Positions 34,265 to 42,524 of a DNA stretch of 64,000 bases are shown piece by piece. The notes under the pieces were generated by a model. That model ran no database searches. It was not told where the DNA came from and saw only the letters and a program-made list of their open reading frames with translations. The stretch lies in NCBI RefSeq assembly GCF_000184345.1, contig NC_017583.1:1984001-2048000 (forward strand). Reading direction: 5' to 3'. This stretch comes from Spirochaeta thermophila DSM 6578 (lineage in GTDB: Bacteria; Spirochaetota; Spirochaetia; Winmispirales; Winmispiraceae). Position 1 is the stretch's first letter; every line of letters starts with the position of its first letter. The translations under genes and the position numbers were made by a program.

Positions 34265-35986
34265 TTACTGCTGTGCGGGCTTGAGTTCGGTGAGGGTGAG
34301 GAGACCACCCACCTGGACATACCCACCCCACAGACACGGCATGTAGTCGGGGGTATCCGGGGCTGCGGTGGGCCAGTTGGTCCACACGGAGGTGTTGAAC
34401 TGGGCCCAGAGGCCGTTGAACCAGAGCGGGATGGCCACCATCTCCTTAAGCTGGATCTCCTGGATCTTGGAGATCACCGCCTTCATGCCCTCGGTATCGT
34501 CGGTGGGCACACGATTGAGCTGTTCCACGAGGTCGAAGATCTGCTGGTTGTTATACCGGCCGAAGTTACCGTTGGGCATGTTGTCCGAGATGGGATGGTA
34601 GAACACCCAGTTGTAGAAGGTCCACGGGGTGTTGCTGAGACCGGAGCCAAAGTTGTTGATCGCCATGTCGAAGGTGCCGCCGTAGAGCTGGTCGGAGTAT
34701 CCACCGAAGTCGGGGTACTCGGGCTCCACGTTGATACCGGCGGCCTTACACCCCTCGGCCACGATCTTGATGGACTCCATCCAGTCGGTCCACCCGAACG
34801 GCACGATCACCGAGAGCCTGATCTTGGACCCGTCCGGCGCCTCGACGAACCCGTCGCCGTCCACGTCCTTGTAGCCCGCGTCGGCGAGGATCTTCTTCGC
34901 CTGGGCGGTATCGTACTTGAACCCGTACCTCGCCACCACGTTCTTGTCGATGTACTTGCTCCAGGTGGGGAGCAGGCCGGTCGGATCCGAAGCCTGGACG
35001 AGGCCTGCGTAGGCCACGTTCACGATCTTCTGGGTATCGATGGCGAAGGCGATGGCCCTCCGGAAGGCCGGATCGTTGAGAGGCTTCTTGGTGAGGTTGA
35101 GCCAGAGGAACGCGGTATTGGCCGAGAGCATGTACGGAGGCCCGTCGTAGTAGGTCTTCACGTACCCCTGCTTCACCAGGGCGGCGATCCCGGGCAGGAA
35201 GTTGTTGGACAGGTCGAGCTCACCCTTCACCACCATGCCGAGCGCCACGTTATTGCTCGAGTTGCGGATGTCGACGATGTACTTGGGAGCAACCTTCTTG
35301 CCGAGAAGCTTGGTGGCCCACCAGTCTTCGTTCCGCACCCAGATCATACGATCTTCACTGTGCCCGTAGTACTTGTAGGCACCGGAACCCACGGGGTTCT
35401 CGTTCGCATCGTTGGCCACGTCCTCCTTCCCCTCGAAGATGTGCTTGGGCACGATCCCCTGGGTGTAGAGGGTGTTGTCCCACGACTGGTAACGCGGATC
35501 GCTGAACGTGAACCGCAAGGTGTAATCGTCGACCTTCACGATCTCGGCGAGCCAATCCCAGATGGTGCTCAGGGACACGCTCTGCTGCTTGGCGAGCTCG
35601 AAGGTGAACTTCACGTCTTCGGCGGTGAGAGGCTTGCCGTCCTGCCACGTGATCCCCTTCCTCACCTTCAGTTCGTACGTCTTGGCGTCCACCCACTTCC
35701 CGCTCTCGGCGAGCCATGGGATGAACTCGTCCTTGAGCGGATCATAGAGGAAGAGAGGCTCGTAGCAGAGCCCGATGGTACCTGTCGCCACCGCCCACGG
35801 GGTGTAGGGGTTCCAGTTGGACGGTGGGGCCCACATGGTACCGCTGGAGTACAGGGTCTCGTTCCTGGGGAACTCCACCACCTGCTGAGAGGGAGCCGCG
35901 CCGGCCTGCTGTGCAGCTTGACCGCTCGCGAACACCACACCCGCAAGGAGGAAGAGACTCAAGACCACGGTAAAGGCTTTTCTCAT
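34265..35986 (-). CDS. Extracellular solute-binding protein family 5 (oligosaccharide type)
   Basis: 573 residues with a Sec signal peptide (~1-21, ending VVFASGQ) and no lipobox cysteine, so it is a soluble periplasmic or cleaved form. The SBP_bac_5 fold is clear: YELKVRKGITWQDGKPLTAEDVKFTFELA and FRRAIAFAIDTQKIV. The family includes peptide binders and the cello-/manno-oligosaccharide binders of thermophiles. The GH3 glucosidase and ROK regulator nearby favour sugars. GGAGGG precedes the ATG. The divergent ROK gene probably controls it. Confidence 0.9.
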   Translation of the reverse strand: MRKAFTVVLSLFLLAGVVFASGQAAQQAGAAPSQQVVEFPRNETLYSSGTMWAPPSNWNPYTPWAVATGTIGLCYEPLFLYDPLKDEFIPWLAESGKWVDAKTYELKVRKGITWQDGKPLTAEDVKFTFELAKQQSVSLSTIWDWLAEIVKVDDYTLRFTFSDPRYQSWDNTLYTQGIVPKHIFEGKEDVANDANENPVGSGAYKYYGHSEDRMIWVRNEDWWATKLLGKKVAPKYIVDIRNSSNNVALGMVVKGELDLSNNFLPGIAALVKQGYVKTYYDGPPYMLSANTAFLWLNLTKKPLNDPAFRRAIAFAIDTQKIVNVAYAGLVQASDPTGLLPTWSKYIDKNVVARYGFKYDTAQAKKILADAGYKDVDGDGFVEAPDGSKIRLSVIVPFGWTDWMESIKIVAEGCKAAGINVEPEYPDFGGYSDQLYGGTFDMAINNFGSGLSNTPWTFYNWVFYHPISDNMPNGNFGRYNNQQIFDLVEQLNRVPTDDTEGMKAVISKIQEIQLKEMVAIPLWFNGLWAQFNTSVWTNWPTAAPDTPDYMPCLWGGYVQVGGLLTLTELKPAQQ

Positions 35987-36014
35987 GACAGTCCCTCCTG
36001 CTGTGATATAACTA

Positions 36015-36031
36015 CCCCAATGACATTGGGG
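36015..36031. promoter_or_regulatory. 17-bp palindrome, candidate operator
   Basis: CCCCAAT-GAC-ATTGGGG, perfect 7-bp arms. It lies in the binding-protein 5' leader, about 30-45 nt after the predicted start site, between that gene and the divergent ROK regulator. A ROK-binding site is the natural guess. Confidence 0.5.
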
Positions 36032-36067
36032 TTGTGCGATCCTTGGTTATTGTATCACATCAACGAA

Positions 36068-36097
36068 AGTATACCCCCGGCTTTCCGGAGCTGTCAA
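36068..36097 (-). promoter_or_regulatory. Promoter of the ABC transporter operon
   Basis: Minus strand TTGACA, 18 bp, TATACT. The leader is about 75 nt and contains the palindrome. Confidence 0.7.
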
Positions 36098-36128
36098 GCT
36101 TTTTTTGGAGTAGTCAATCAAGTTCTTG

Positions 36129-36157
36129 TTGTACTCTTTCCTGGGATATGATATAAA
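36129..36157 (+). promoter_or_regulatory. ROK gene promoter placed for leaderless mRNA
   Basis: TTGTAC, 17 bp, TATAAA, 6 nt, ATG at 36164. Confidence 0.6.
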
Positions 36158-36163
36158 AGTAGC

Positions 36164-37387
36164 ATGGCCAATGCGCGTACCATCAATGCCATCAATATCT
36201 CGCGGGTCCTCAGACACGTGTGGCACTTTCCCCGGAAGAGCAGGAGCGAGATCGCCGAGGATCTGGGCCTCGACAAGTCCACGGTCACGAAGATCGTGGC
36301 ATCCCTCGAACAGATGGGTCTCGTCGTCCCCCGCGAGGAAGGCCCCTCGGGTCCACGTGGCGGAAGGAAACCCATCTACCTGGGCATCAATCCTTCCTTC
36401 GGGATGGTCCTGGGGTTCGAACTCCATACCACGACGTATTCCGCCATCGCGCTCGACTTCACGGGAAAGGAACTCTTCTACAAGGAGGCCGCCCTCCCGG
36501 AGGAGGACGATATCATCCTCATCACCGCCCGCATGATCGAGGAGACCAGGGAGGAGGTCCGAGCCCTCGGCCTCCCGCTCGCCGGCATGGGGATAGGGCT
36601 TTCAGGTCTGGTCGATCCCTTCGAGGGCGTGGTGCACCGCTCCAATCCCTTGGACATCACCTCCCCCACCGCACTCGTCCCTCCCCTCGAGAAACGGTTC
36701 GGACTTCCCGTGTTCATCGAGAACGACGCGAACTGCTGTTGCTGGGCCGATCTCCTCCAGACGAGGGGCGCCCGTGAGGGGAACGCACTCTTCATCCTCT
36801 CGGAATTCCGCCAAACCAGTGCCCACACCGTTCCCCAGATGGGGATCGGCATCGGCATGGCGTTTCTCTTTCACGAGGGGGTCTTCTACGGTGATCACTT
36901 CATCGCAGGAGAGTTCAAGAGCATCCTCTGGCGACCCCCGAACGTCACCCAGTTCAGCATCCCGGACGAGGAAGCGGCGCGCATACCCGACCCGCAGGTG
37001 GTGAAGAAGGTCATCGTGGAACTGGGCAAGCACGTGGCATTCCTGGCCAACACCCTCGACCTGAGCCGGATCGTGGTCTGCGGTGATCTGGAGGCCTTCG
37101 AACAGGAAGTGAAGACCATTTTCATGGAAGAGATTCAGGCGAACTGGCTCTATCCCGAGCAGACTTCCCCACGCATCGAGATGTCGCCTCTCAAAGAGAA
37201 GACCGTGGCCTACGGCGCCGCAGGCTGCTTCCTCGAGCGTCTCTTCAGCGTGCCGGAGGTGGTACCCGGCTCCAGGGTCCTTCCCTCGGGCCTGAACCTC
37301 CTCGAGCTGGTGCTCGAGCACTGGCAGGGGGGGAATCCTGATACTCCGCCACGCACGTATGTACAGTCAGAGGATTCTCGTCTATAG
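36164..37387 (+). CDS. ROK-family transcriptional regulator
   Basis: 407 residues. Winged helix-turn-helix at ~22-65 (RSEIAEDLGLDKSTVTKIVASLEQMGLVV), then a ROK/actin-like sugar-binding fold (GMGIGLSGLVDPFEGVV, PVFIENDANCCCWAD). The usual ROK zinc motif C-x-C-G-x-x-G-C is missing; the corresponding GxH region reads GDHFIAGEFKS. It could repress the divergent transporter operon until a gluco- or manno-oligosaccharide binds. No Shine-Dalgarno; the promoter ends 6 nt before the ATG, so leaderless. Confidence 0.88.
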   Translation: MANARTINAINISRVLRHVWHFPRKSRSEIAEDLGLDKSTVTKIVASLEQMGLVVPREEGPSGPRGGRKPIYLGINPSFGMVLGFELHTTTYSAIALDFTGKELFYKEAALPEEDDIILITARMIEETREEVRALGLPLAGMGIGLSGLVDPFEGVVHRSNPLDITSPTALVPPLEKRFGLPVFIENDANCCCWADLLQTRGAREGNALFILSEFRQTSAHTVPQMGIGIGMAFLFHEGVFYGDHFIAGEFKSILWRPPNVTQFSIPDEEAARIPDPQVVKKVIVELGKHVAFLANTLDLSRIVVCGDLEAFEQEVKTIFMEEIQANWLYPEQTSPRIEMSPLKEKTVAYGAAGCFLERLFSVPEVVPGSRVLPSGLNLLELVLEHWQGGNPDTPPRTYVQSEDSRL

Positions 37388-37388
37388 T
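37360..37388 (+). promoter_or_regulatory. Promoter of the 37396 gene
   Basis: TGTACA, 17 bp, TATAGT, 7 nt, ATG at 37396. It lies within the end of the ROK gene. Confidence 0.5.
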
Positions 37389-37395
37389 CTATAGT

Positions 37396-37794
37396 ATGAC
37401 GGAACAGGAATTCCGGAAGGCCTATGAGGGGATTCTCGAGGATCTGGAGCGGTTGCCCGATCATGCTCCGGACATCATCCAAAAGACAGCGGCCCATCTG
37501 GACATGCTCTCCTTTTCTTTCACGCAGGGCAAGCTCGATCTCGACCTCGTACGCATCACCAAAGCACAGTTGAGGGAAGAACTCGAGCGACTCGCCTCGC
37601 TCGGCCCCGAGGAGTTCGAGGCCGAACTCAACATGGAGAAGCCCTACTCGGGAGGGGACAGGGAGGCATGGGCCCGGAAAGCGAAACTTCAGAGGATGCG
37701 ATTCCTCCTCGACAAATACGCCTTCGTATGCAGACTCAGGGACAACGACCCCGAGACATGGGACGCGGTGAACGAGCTTTTCTACGACGATTGA
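37396..37794 (+). CDS. Hypothetical protein, helical, cytoplasmic
   Basis: 132 residues, acidic and predicted helical, without signal or membrane segments. Repeated Leu/Glu heptads (FRKAYEGILEDLERLPDH, LVRITKAQLREELERLASL) suggest a helical bundle. It ends VNELFYDD. No family recognised. It starts 8 bp after the ROK stop but has its own promoter ending 7 nt before the ATG and no Shine-Dalgarno, so it is predicted leaderless. It converges on argA. Confidence 0.68.
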   Translation: MTEQEFRKAYEGILEDLERLPDHAPDIIQKTAAHLDMLSFSFTQGKLDLDLVRITKAQLREELERLASLGPEEFEAELNMEKPYSGGDREAWARKAKLQRMRFLLDKYAFVCRLRDNDPETWDAVNELFYDD

Positions 37795-37807
37795 CGGACT
37801 CGCCTGC

Positions 37808-39124
37808 TCAGCCCTGGGCCAGGTCCTTCACGTATACGCGGGAGTTGCGGGAAGGGAGGTAGCGACGGCGGCGCTCGGGGGGAAGCTCCTCCGGGGTTGA
37901 AAGTGAGAACCCCATCTGCTCGAACCAGTCCGAGGCCTGTGTGGTGAGGGCGAAGAGACGTTTGAGCCCTGCCTTGCGCGCCTGATCGATGAGAAACGTG
38001 GTGAGCCTGCGACCGATCCCCAGGTGCCGCACCGTGGAGTCCATGGCCAGTCCGGCCACCTCACCTTCCTTCCCATAAATATAGAGAGCTCCGCACCCGT
38101 AGATGCTCCCGTCGAGCTCGTACACGTAGAAGTTCTGATATTCGTTCCGGAGCTGATCCGCGCTCCTCGGGAGGAGCACTCCCTCGCGGATGAGGGGATC
38201 CATGAGCCTGAGCACCGCGGGAACATCCTCCTCACGCATGGCTCGGATACTCTCGAACTCGTTCCTGTGAATCATGGTCCCTACCCCGAGATTGGAGAAG
38301 ATCTCCTTGAGGAGGACCCCGTCGATCATGGCGTTGAGGATGTGTACCCGGTCCACGCCGGCCCTGCACGCACGACTCGCGTGAGCGATGTGCTCGAGAT
38401 GGGAGCGGCTGCCCGGATTCATCTCGAGGAGGGCTTCGGCCTGCTCCACGGTGAGTCTGGAGATATACCCTTCCTCGGTGAGGACCACTCCCTCGGGGAG
38501 GAGGAGATCGGCGGCCCTGTAACCCGGTCGATCGATGAGGTAGAAGAGCTTCTCCGCCGAGACCTGGGCGGCGATGGTGCCGGCGAGTTCGTTGGAGGAG
38601 ATGTTGTACGGCTTGCCCTGGGCGTTCCACCCCACGCAGGGGAAGATGGGAACGATCTCATCGTGAAGGAGCTTCACGACCGGCTCGATGTTCACCCGTT
38701 CCACCCTCCCGGTGCGCAGGAAGTCCACCCCGTCTATCACCCCGAGGCTCCGGGCCCGCACCCAATTGCCCACCACGGCATGGATCCCCTCCCCCGCAAG
38801 GGCGGTCATGAGCCTGGTGGAGACATCAAAGGCCGCCATCTCGATGAAGGGCATGGCCTCTTCCGGCGAGATGCGCACCCCGTCCTTCTCTTCCCAGGAG
38901 ATGCCGTACTGCCTGCAGATCTCGTCGATCCGCTCCTTTGCCCCGGGAACGAGGATCACGTTGATTCCCGCCTGTCTGAGGAGCGCGATGTCTCTCACCA
39001 GGAGCGGAGCGTGGGGAGCCTGCAGCGCACGGTAGTCCACCTTCACCACGAAGGTGGCCCCCCGGAACCTGCGGAGATAGTAAAAGACCTCCCGTATGAG
39101 TTCCACGTGCTCCTGAAGGTTCAT
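37808..39124 (-). CDS. argA: Amino-acid N-acetyltransferase (N-acetylglutamate synthase)
   Basis: 438 residues. The amino-acid-kinase-like domain (~1-280: VVKVDYRALQAP, VPGAKERIDEIC, ISSNELAGTIAAQVSAEKLFYLID) binds arginine in ArgA. The GNAT domain (~290-438: MREEDVPAVLRLMDPL, VAGLAMDSTVRHLGIGRRL) transfers acetyl from acetyl-CoA to glutamate, the first step of arginine/ornithine synthesis. Ornithine is also the probable third residue of spirochaetal peptidoglycan. It lies 24 bp after ndk in the same operon, without a convincing Shine-Dalgarno. Confidence 0.9.
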   Translation of the reverse strand: MNLQEHVELIREVFYYLRRFRGATFVVKVDYRALQAPHAPLLVRDIALLRQAGINVILVPGAKERIDEICRQYGISWEEKDGVRISPEEAMPFIEMAAFDVSTRLMTALAGEGIHAVVGNWVRARSLGVIDGVDFLRTGRVERVNIEPVVKLLHDEIVPIFPCVGWNAQGKPYNISSNELAGTIAAQVSAEKLFYLIDRPGYRAADLLLPEGVVLTEEGYISRLTVEQAEALLEMNPGSRSHLEHIAHASRACRAGVDRVHILNAMIDGVLLKEIFSNLGVGTMIHRNEFESIRAMREEDVPAVLRLMDPLIREGVLLPRSADQLRNEYQNFYVYELDGSIYGCGALYIYGKEGEVAGLAMDSTVRHLGIGRRLTTFLIDQARKAGLKRLFALTTQASDWFEQMGFSLSTPEELPPERRRRYLPSRNSRVYVKDLAQG

Positions 39125-39148
39125 AGGGGTATATGCCGTCCTTCCCTC

Positions 39149-39664
39149 TCAGGAGAGATAGTGCTCGGCCTCGTCCGACCTCTTGTATCCGGAGACGAGC
39201 TCTTCTTTCAGGAACCACACCGATATCTCGTATGCGGCCTCCTCGTCCGTAGCCGAAGCATGGATGAGATTGCGGACACTCCCTTGGGCCGAATTGCTGT
39301 ATTCATAGGTATGGTGGGCAAAATCGCCCCTGATGGTCCCAGGAGGGGCGGACGCGGGCTCCGTGCTGCCGCAGAGCTTCCTCACCACCGGCACCACGTC
39401 CACCCCTTCGAGCACGAAGGCCACCACGGGGCCGGAACAGAGGAATTGCACGAGCCTGTTCCACACGGCCTCTCCGTGTCGTACCGCAATATCCTCGTAT
39501 CGGTAGTGACGTCGTGCGCGCTCCTCGTCGGGCACGAGCATCTTCATGGCCACGATCTTGAGGCCCGCATCCTCGAACCTCGTGAGGATCCTTCCCACCA
39601 ACCCTCGCCTCACGCCATCGGGCTTGACGAGACAGAGGGTACGCGTGATCTCCCGTGTTCCCAT
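39149..39664 (-). CDS. ndk: Nucleoside diphosphate kinase, long form
   Basis: 171 residues, about 20-30 longer than the common 140-150. The phospho-histidine is H135 in SVRNLIHAS; LCLVKPDGVRRGLVG and GPVVAFVLEG are standard. The extra residues lie mainly around the GTIRGDFAHHTYEYSNS segment and the C-terminus (VSGYKRSDEAEHYLS), as in some archaeal and deep-branching bacterial enzymes. It equilibrates NTP pools. The promoter TTGACA-16-TAAGAT ends 6 nt before the ATG, so leaderless. argA follows. Confidence 0.92.
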   Translation of the reverse strand: MGTREITRTLCLVKPDGVRRGLVGRILTRFEDAGLKIVAMKMLVPDEERARRHYRYEDIAVRHGEAVWNRLVQFLCSGPVVAFVLEGVDVVPVVRKLCGSTEPASAPPGTIRGDFAHHTYEYSNSAQGSVRNLIHASATDEEAAYEISVWFLKEELVSGYKRSDEAEHYLS

Positions 39665-39670
39665 GTCCCT

Positions 39671-39698
39671 ATCTTACGAGACATCCCCCTTCTGTCAA
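39671..39698 (-). promoter_or_regulatory. ndk-argA promoter placed for leaderless mRNA
   Basis: Minus strand TTGACA, 16 bp, TAAGAT, 6 nt, ATG at 39664. Confidence 0.55.
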
Positions 39699-39707
39699 GC
39701 AGTTTCA

Positions 39708-39737
39708 TTGACGAGCGTCATACTCCTTCACTATAGT
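39708..39737 (+). promoter_or_regulatory. Promoter of the GH130-GT4-GH130 operon
   Basis: TTGACG, 18 bp, TATAGT, followed by a ~35-nt leader with AAGGAGGA before the ATG at 39779. Confidence 0.65.
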
Positions 39738-39778
39738 TAAAGAGGGAATCCTTCTCTCCCTCTTCTCAAGGAGGATCC

Positions 39779-41242
39779 ATGGTCACGGTCACGCGAGTCC
39801 CCGTGAAACTGAGACCCAACCCTCAACGTGTCCTCCTTCGGTACTTCAGCCCCGGGGAAAAGGCTCGGATAGAACACATCCTTGGGAGGATACTCACCCT
39901 CTCGGAAGAAGAGGTGGCGGAGCATCTTTCCTCGGTATCAGCGCGTTTCTCCCACCATGAGTCCTACCTGAAGGAACGCCTCTCCAGACACTTCGAAAGG
40001 ATTCGACCCTACCTCTTCCTGGATGCCGAACTCTCGGAGGAGAGGAAACTCTTCATCGGGAGCTTCTTCACGAGCGAGTATTCCATAGAGGCCTCGGCGC
40101 TCTTCAATCCATCCATCGTTCCCCATCCGGATCAGAGCGGGCTCCCCGAGGGGGCCGTCCGCTTCGTCCTCTCCCTACGGGCCACGGGTGAGGGACACAT
40201 CTCCTCCCTCGTCTTCAGGGAAGGGGTCTTCCATCCCGACGGCCGGGTGACGGTGGAGGAATCCGGGGCCCGCTACGTCCTTCCCCCTCAAGTCATCGCC
40301 AATTCCACCTACAACAAGAGGGAGTTCATCGCAAAGCTCACTGAGGCGGGTTACTACAACGAGTACGCCGAACTGCTCCTCTCCCCTCTCGAAGAAGAAT
40401 TCGGCTACCGCGATCTCATCCGGAGGATCGAAGAGCTCAGGGAGGCCACCCCCACCCACACGCGCCCATTCCTCGGAACGCTCGAGGCGATAGAGTGGCT
40501 CGCGAGCTTCAACCAGGAGGTATACTTCCCGCCGGACGTACCGATCGACCGGCGGGTGATCCCCCCTGCGACCGTGGTCGATCTCAAGGGGATAGAGGAC
40601 GCCCGGTTCGTACGCTTCGTGGACGAAAGGGGAGCCGTCACCTACTACGCGACCTACACCGCCTACGACGGCACGAGCTTCTCACCACAGCTCCTCGCGA
40701 CCAAGGACTTCACCCACTTCAGGTTCATCTCGCTCACGGGCAAGGCGGTGAAGAACAAGGGCTTCGCGCTCTTCCCCCGGAAGATAGGGGGAAAGTACTG
40801 CATGCTCGGCCGCCAGGACAACGAGACCATCACCCTCATGTTCTCCGATCACCTGAGCTTCTGGAACGAGTACCGGATCATCCTGAGACCGAAGTATGTG
40901 TGGGAGTTCATCCAGATGGGGAACTGTGGACCGCCCATAGAGACCGAGGCGGGGTGGCTCGTGATCACCCACGGCGTGGGGCCCATGCGCCACTACGCTC
41001 TGGGGGCGGTGCTCCTCGATCGTGAAGACCCCCTCCGCGTCCTCGGGCGACTCAGGGATCCGCTCCTGGAAGCGGTGGGTGAGGAGCGGGCGGGATACGT
41101 GCCGAACGTACTCTACAGCTGCGGCTCCCTCCTGCACGAGGGGAGGCTCCTCATCCCCTACGCGATGTCCGACTACGTGACGAGCTTCGCCATCGTACAG
41201 GTGGATGAACTTCTCGAGGAACTACTTCGCTGCGGTCCCTAG
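39779..41242 (+). CDS. GH130-family mannoside phosphorylase/hydrolase-like protein, long form
   Basis: 487 residues. A helical N-terminal region (~20-210) precedes a five-bladed beta-propeller of the GH130 type: IEDARFVRF (E273-D274-A275-R276, D274 aligning with the catalytic acid), KNKGFALFPRKIGGKYCMLGRQDNE, GNCGPPIETEAGWLVITHGVG, and Y-S-C-G at the end. GH130 enzymes phosphorolyse or hydrolyse beta-mannosides. The N-terminal extension and the partner glycosyltransferase set it apart from short phosphorylases; substrate unknown. First gene of a three-gene operon. Confidence 0.78.
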   Translation: MVTVTRVPVKLRPNPQRVLLRYFSPGEKARIEHILGRILTLSEEEVAEHLSSVSARFSHHESYLKERLSRHFERIRPYLFLDAELSEERKLFIGSFFTSEYSIEASALFNPSIVPHPDQSGLPEGAVRFVLSLRATGEGHISSLVFREGVFHPDGRVTVEESGARYVLPPQVIANSTYNKREFIAKLTEAGYYNEYAELLLSPLEEEFGYRDLIRRIEELREATPTHTRPFLGTLEAIEWLASFNQEVYFPPDVPIDRRVIPPATVVDLKGIEDARFVRFVDERGAVTYYATYTAYDGTSFSPQLLATKDFTHFRFISLTGKAVKNKGFALFPRKIGGKYCMLGRQDNETITLMFSDHLSFWNEYRIILRPKYVWEFIQMGNCGPPIETEAGWLVITHGVGPMRHYALGAVLLDREDPLRVLGRLRDPLLEAVGEERAGYVPNVLYSCGSLLHEGRLLIPYAMSDYVTSFAIVQVDELLEELLRCGP

Positions 41243-41303
41243 AGAAGGGATGTCCGGCTCTGGGGGCCGAGACGCTACCCCATTGAATTGAAAGGAGGAC
41301 TGC

Positions 41304-42524
41304 ATGCGTATAGGGATGATCTCCACCCATCCGCCCATAGAGTGCGGTATCGCCACGTACTGTCAGTACCTGGTGGAAGCCCTCAGGTTCCACCAGATGG
41401 AGATCTTCGTGATGAGCCCCTTCGGCGCCCAGGGAGAGCGTGTGTTTCCGGTCTTTCCTCCCGGGAGCGATACCTTCGCCCACATGGTATTCAAGCTCAG
41501 TACGTCCATGACCCCCGACATCATGCACATACAGCACGAGTACGGCCTCTATGGAGACCAGCGGGGCATGGAGATCGTCGATCTCACACTCCGTTACCAT
41601 CTGGTGGGTATCCCGGTGGTCATCACCCTCCACACCGTGTACGAGCACCTCTCACGGGAGGAGAAGATCGTACTCCACCCTCTCCTCTCGGCGGCGTCCG
41701 GTGTCATCGTGCACGAGGACTTCCAGAAAGCGTCCCTCCTCGAGGGTTTACCCGATATCCCCTCCCTCGAGTCGAAGATCGCGGTCATCGAACATGGAAT
41801 CAGGACGGTTGGCCCGGTACCCAATGCGAAGCATATCCTGGGACTCGAAGGCAAGAAGGTGCTCCTCCTCGCCGGCTACTTCAGGCCCAGCAAGCGGTTC
41901 GAACTCATCGTCGATCTGTTGCCCCGCCTGGTGGAGAGGGTGGAGGACCTGGTCCTCGTAGTGGCTGGCAAGACGAGGAACCTGGAGTACGACGAGTACC
42001 GCAGACAGCTTTTCGAAAAGATCCATTCCTCCCCCGTGGAGGACCGTATCCTGGTCTTCCGTGGTCAGTTCCCCCAGTACACGTTCGACACCATCCTCTC
42101 TGCGGCCGATGTGGTGGTGCTCCCTTACGAGAAAGGGGCACAGAGCGGGATGCTGGCCCAGTGTTTCGCCGCACACAGACCGGTGATCACCTCCGGGCTT
42201 CTCGCCTTCAGAAAGGTGATAGAACGCAGCGGAGGAGGTCTCATCGCGGAACAAGACGAAGACTACCTGGAACTCATCCCCCGTGTGCTCAACGACAAGG
42301 CTCTCTATGCCCGGCTTCAAGAGAACATCCGTCGTTACGTAGAGAAGAGGGCATCCTGGAAAAAGGTGGCCGAAGCCCATATCGAGGTGTATCGAAGGAT
42401 CCTCGGCTCCACTCTGGGGAAGGCCCGCTACATCTACATCCCCGAACCGGCACAGGACGATCGGGTGAAACCGTTGTCACCCCGTATCCCCGCAGAAGGA
42501 GGCATGCATGGAACGACATCCTGA
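41304..42524 (+). CDS. GT4-family glycosyltransferase
   Basis: 406 residues, GT-B fold. N-terminal Rossmann half: MRIGMISTHPPIECGIATYCQYLVEAL, then HIQHEYGLYG. C-terminal half: VLLLAGYFRPSKRFELIVDLLPRL and the nucleotide-sugar motif PYEKGAQSGMLAQCFAAHRPVI. No membrane segment. The ECGIA start and HEYG motif are typical of mannosyltransferases of this family paired with GH130 genes. It lies 61 bp after the first GH130 gene and overlaps the second by 17 bp. A C-terminal tail (~380-406) looks disordered. Confidence 0.85.
   Translation: MRIGMISTHPPIECGIATYCQYLVEALRFHQMEIFVMSPFGAQGERVFPVFPPGSDTFAHMVFKLSTSMTPDIMHIQHEYGLYGDQRGMEIVDLTLRYHLVGIPVVITLHTVYEHLSREEKIVLHPLLSAASGVIVHEDFQKASLLEGLPDIPSLESKIAVIEHGIRTVGPVPNAKHILGLEGKKVLLLAGYFRPSKRFELIVDLLPRLVERVEDLVLVVAGKTRNLEYDEYRRQLFEKIHSSPVEDRILVFRGQFPQYTFDTILSAADVVVLPYEKGAQSGMLAQCFAAHRPVITSGLLAFRKVIERSGGGLIAEQDEDYLELIPRVLNDKALYARLQENIRRYVEKRASWKKVAEAHIEVYRRILGSTLGKARYIYIPEPAQDDRVKPLSPRIPAEGGMHGTTS

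Noticed and set aside
34217-36151. 644-codon open frame antisense to the solute-binding protein
   Set aside because: Composition (His, Gly, Val, Arg) is that of an antisense shadow; the opposite strand has signal peptide and SBP motifs.
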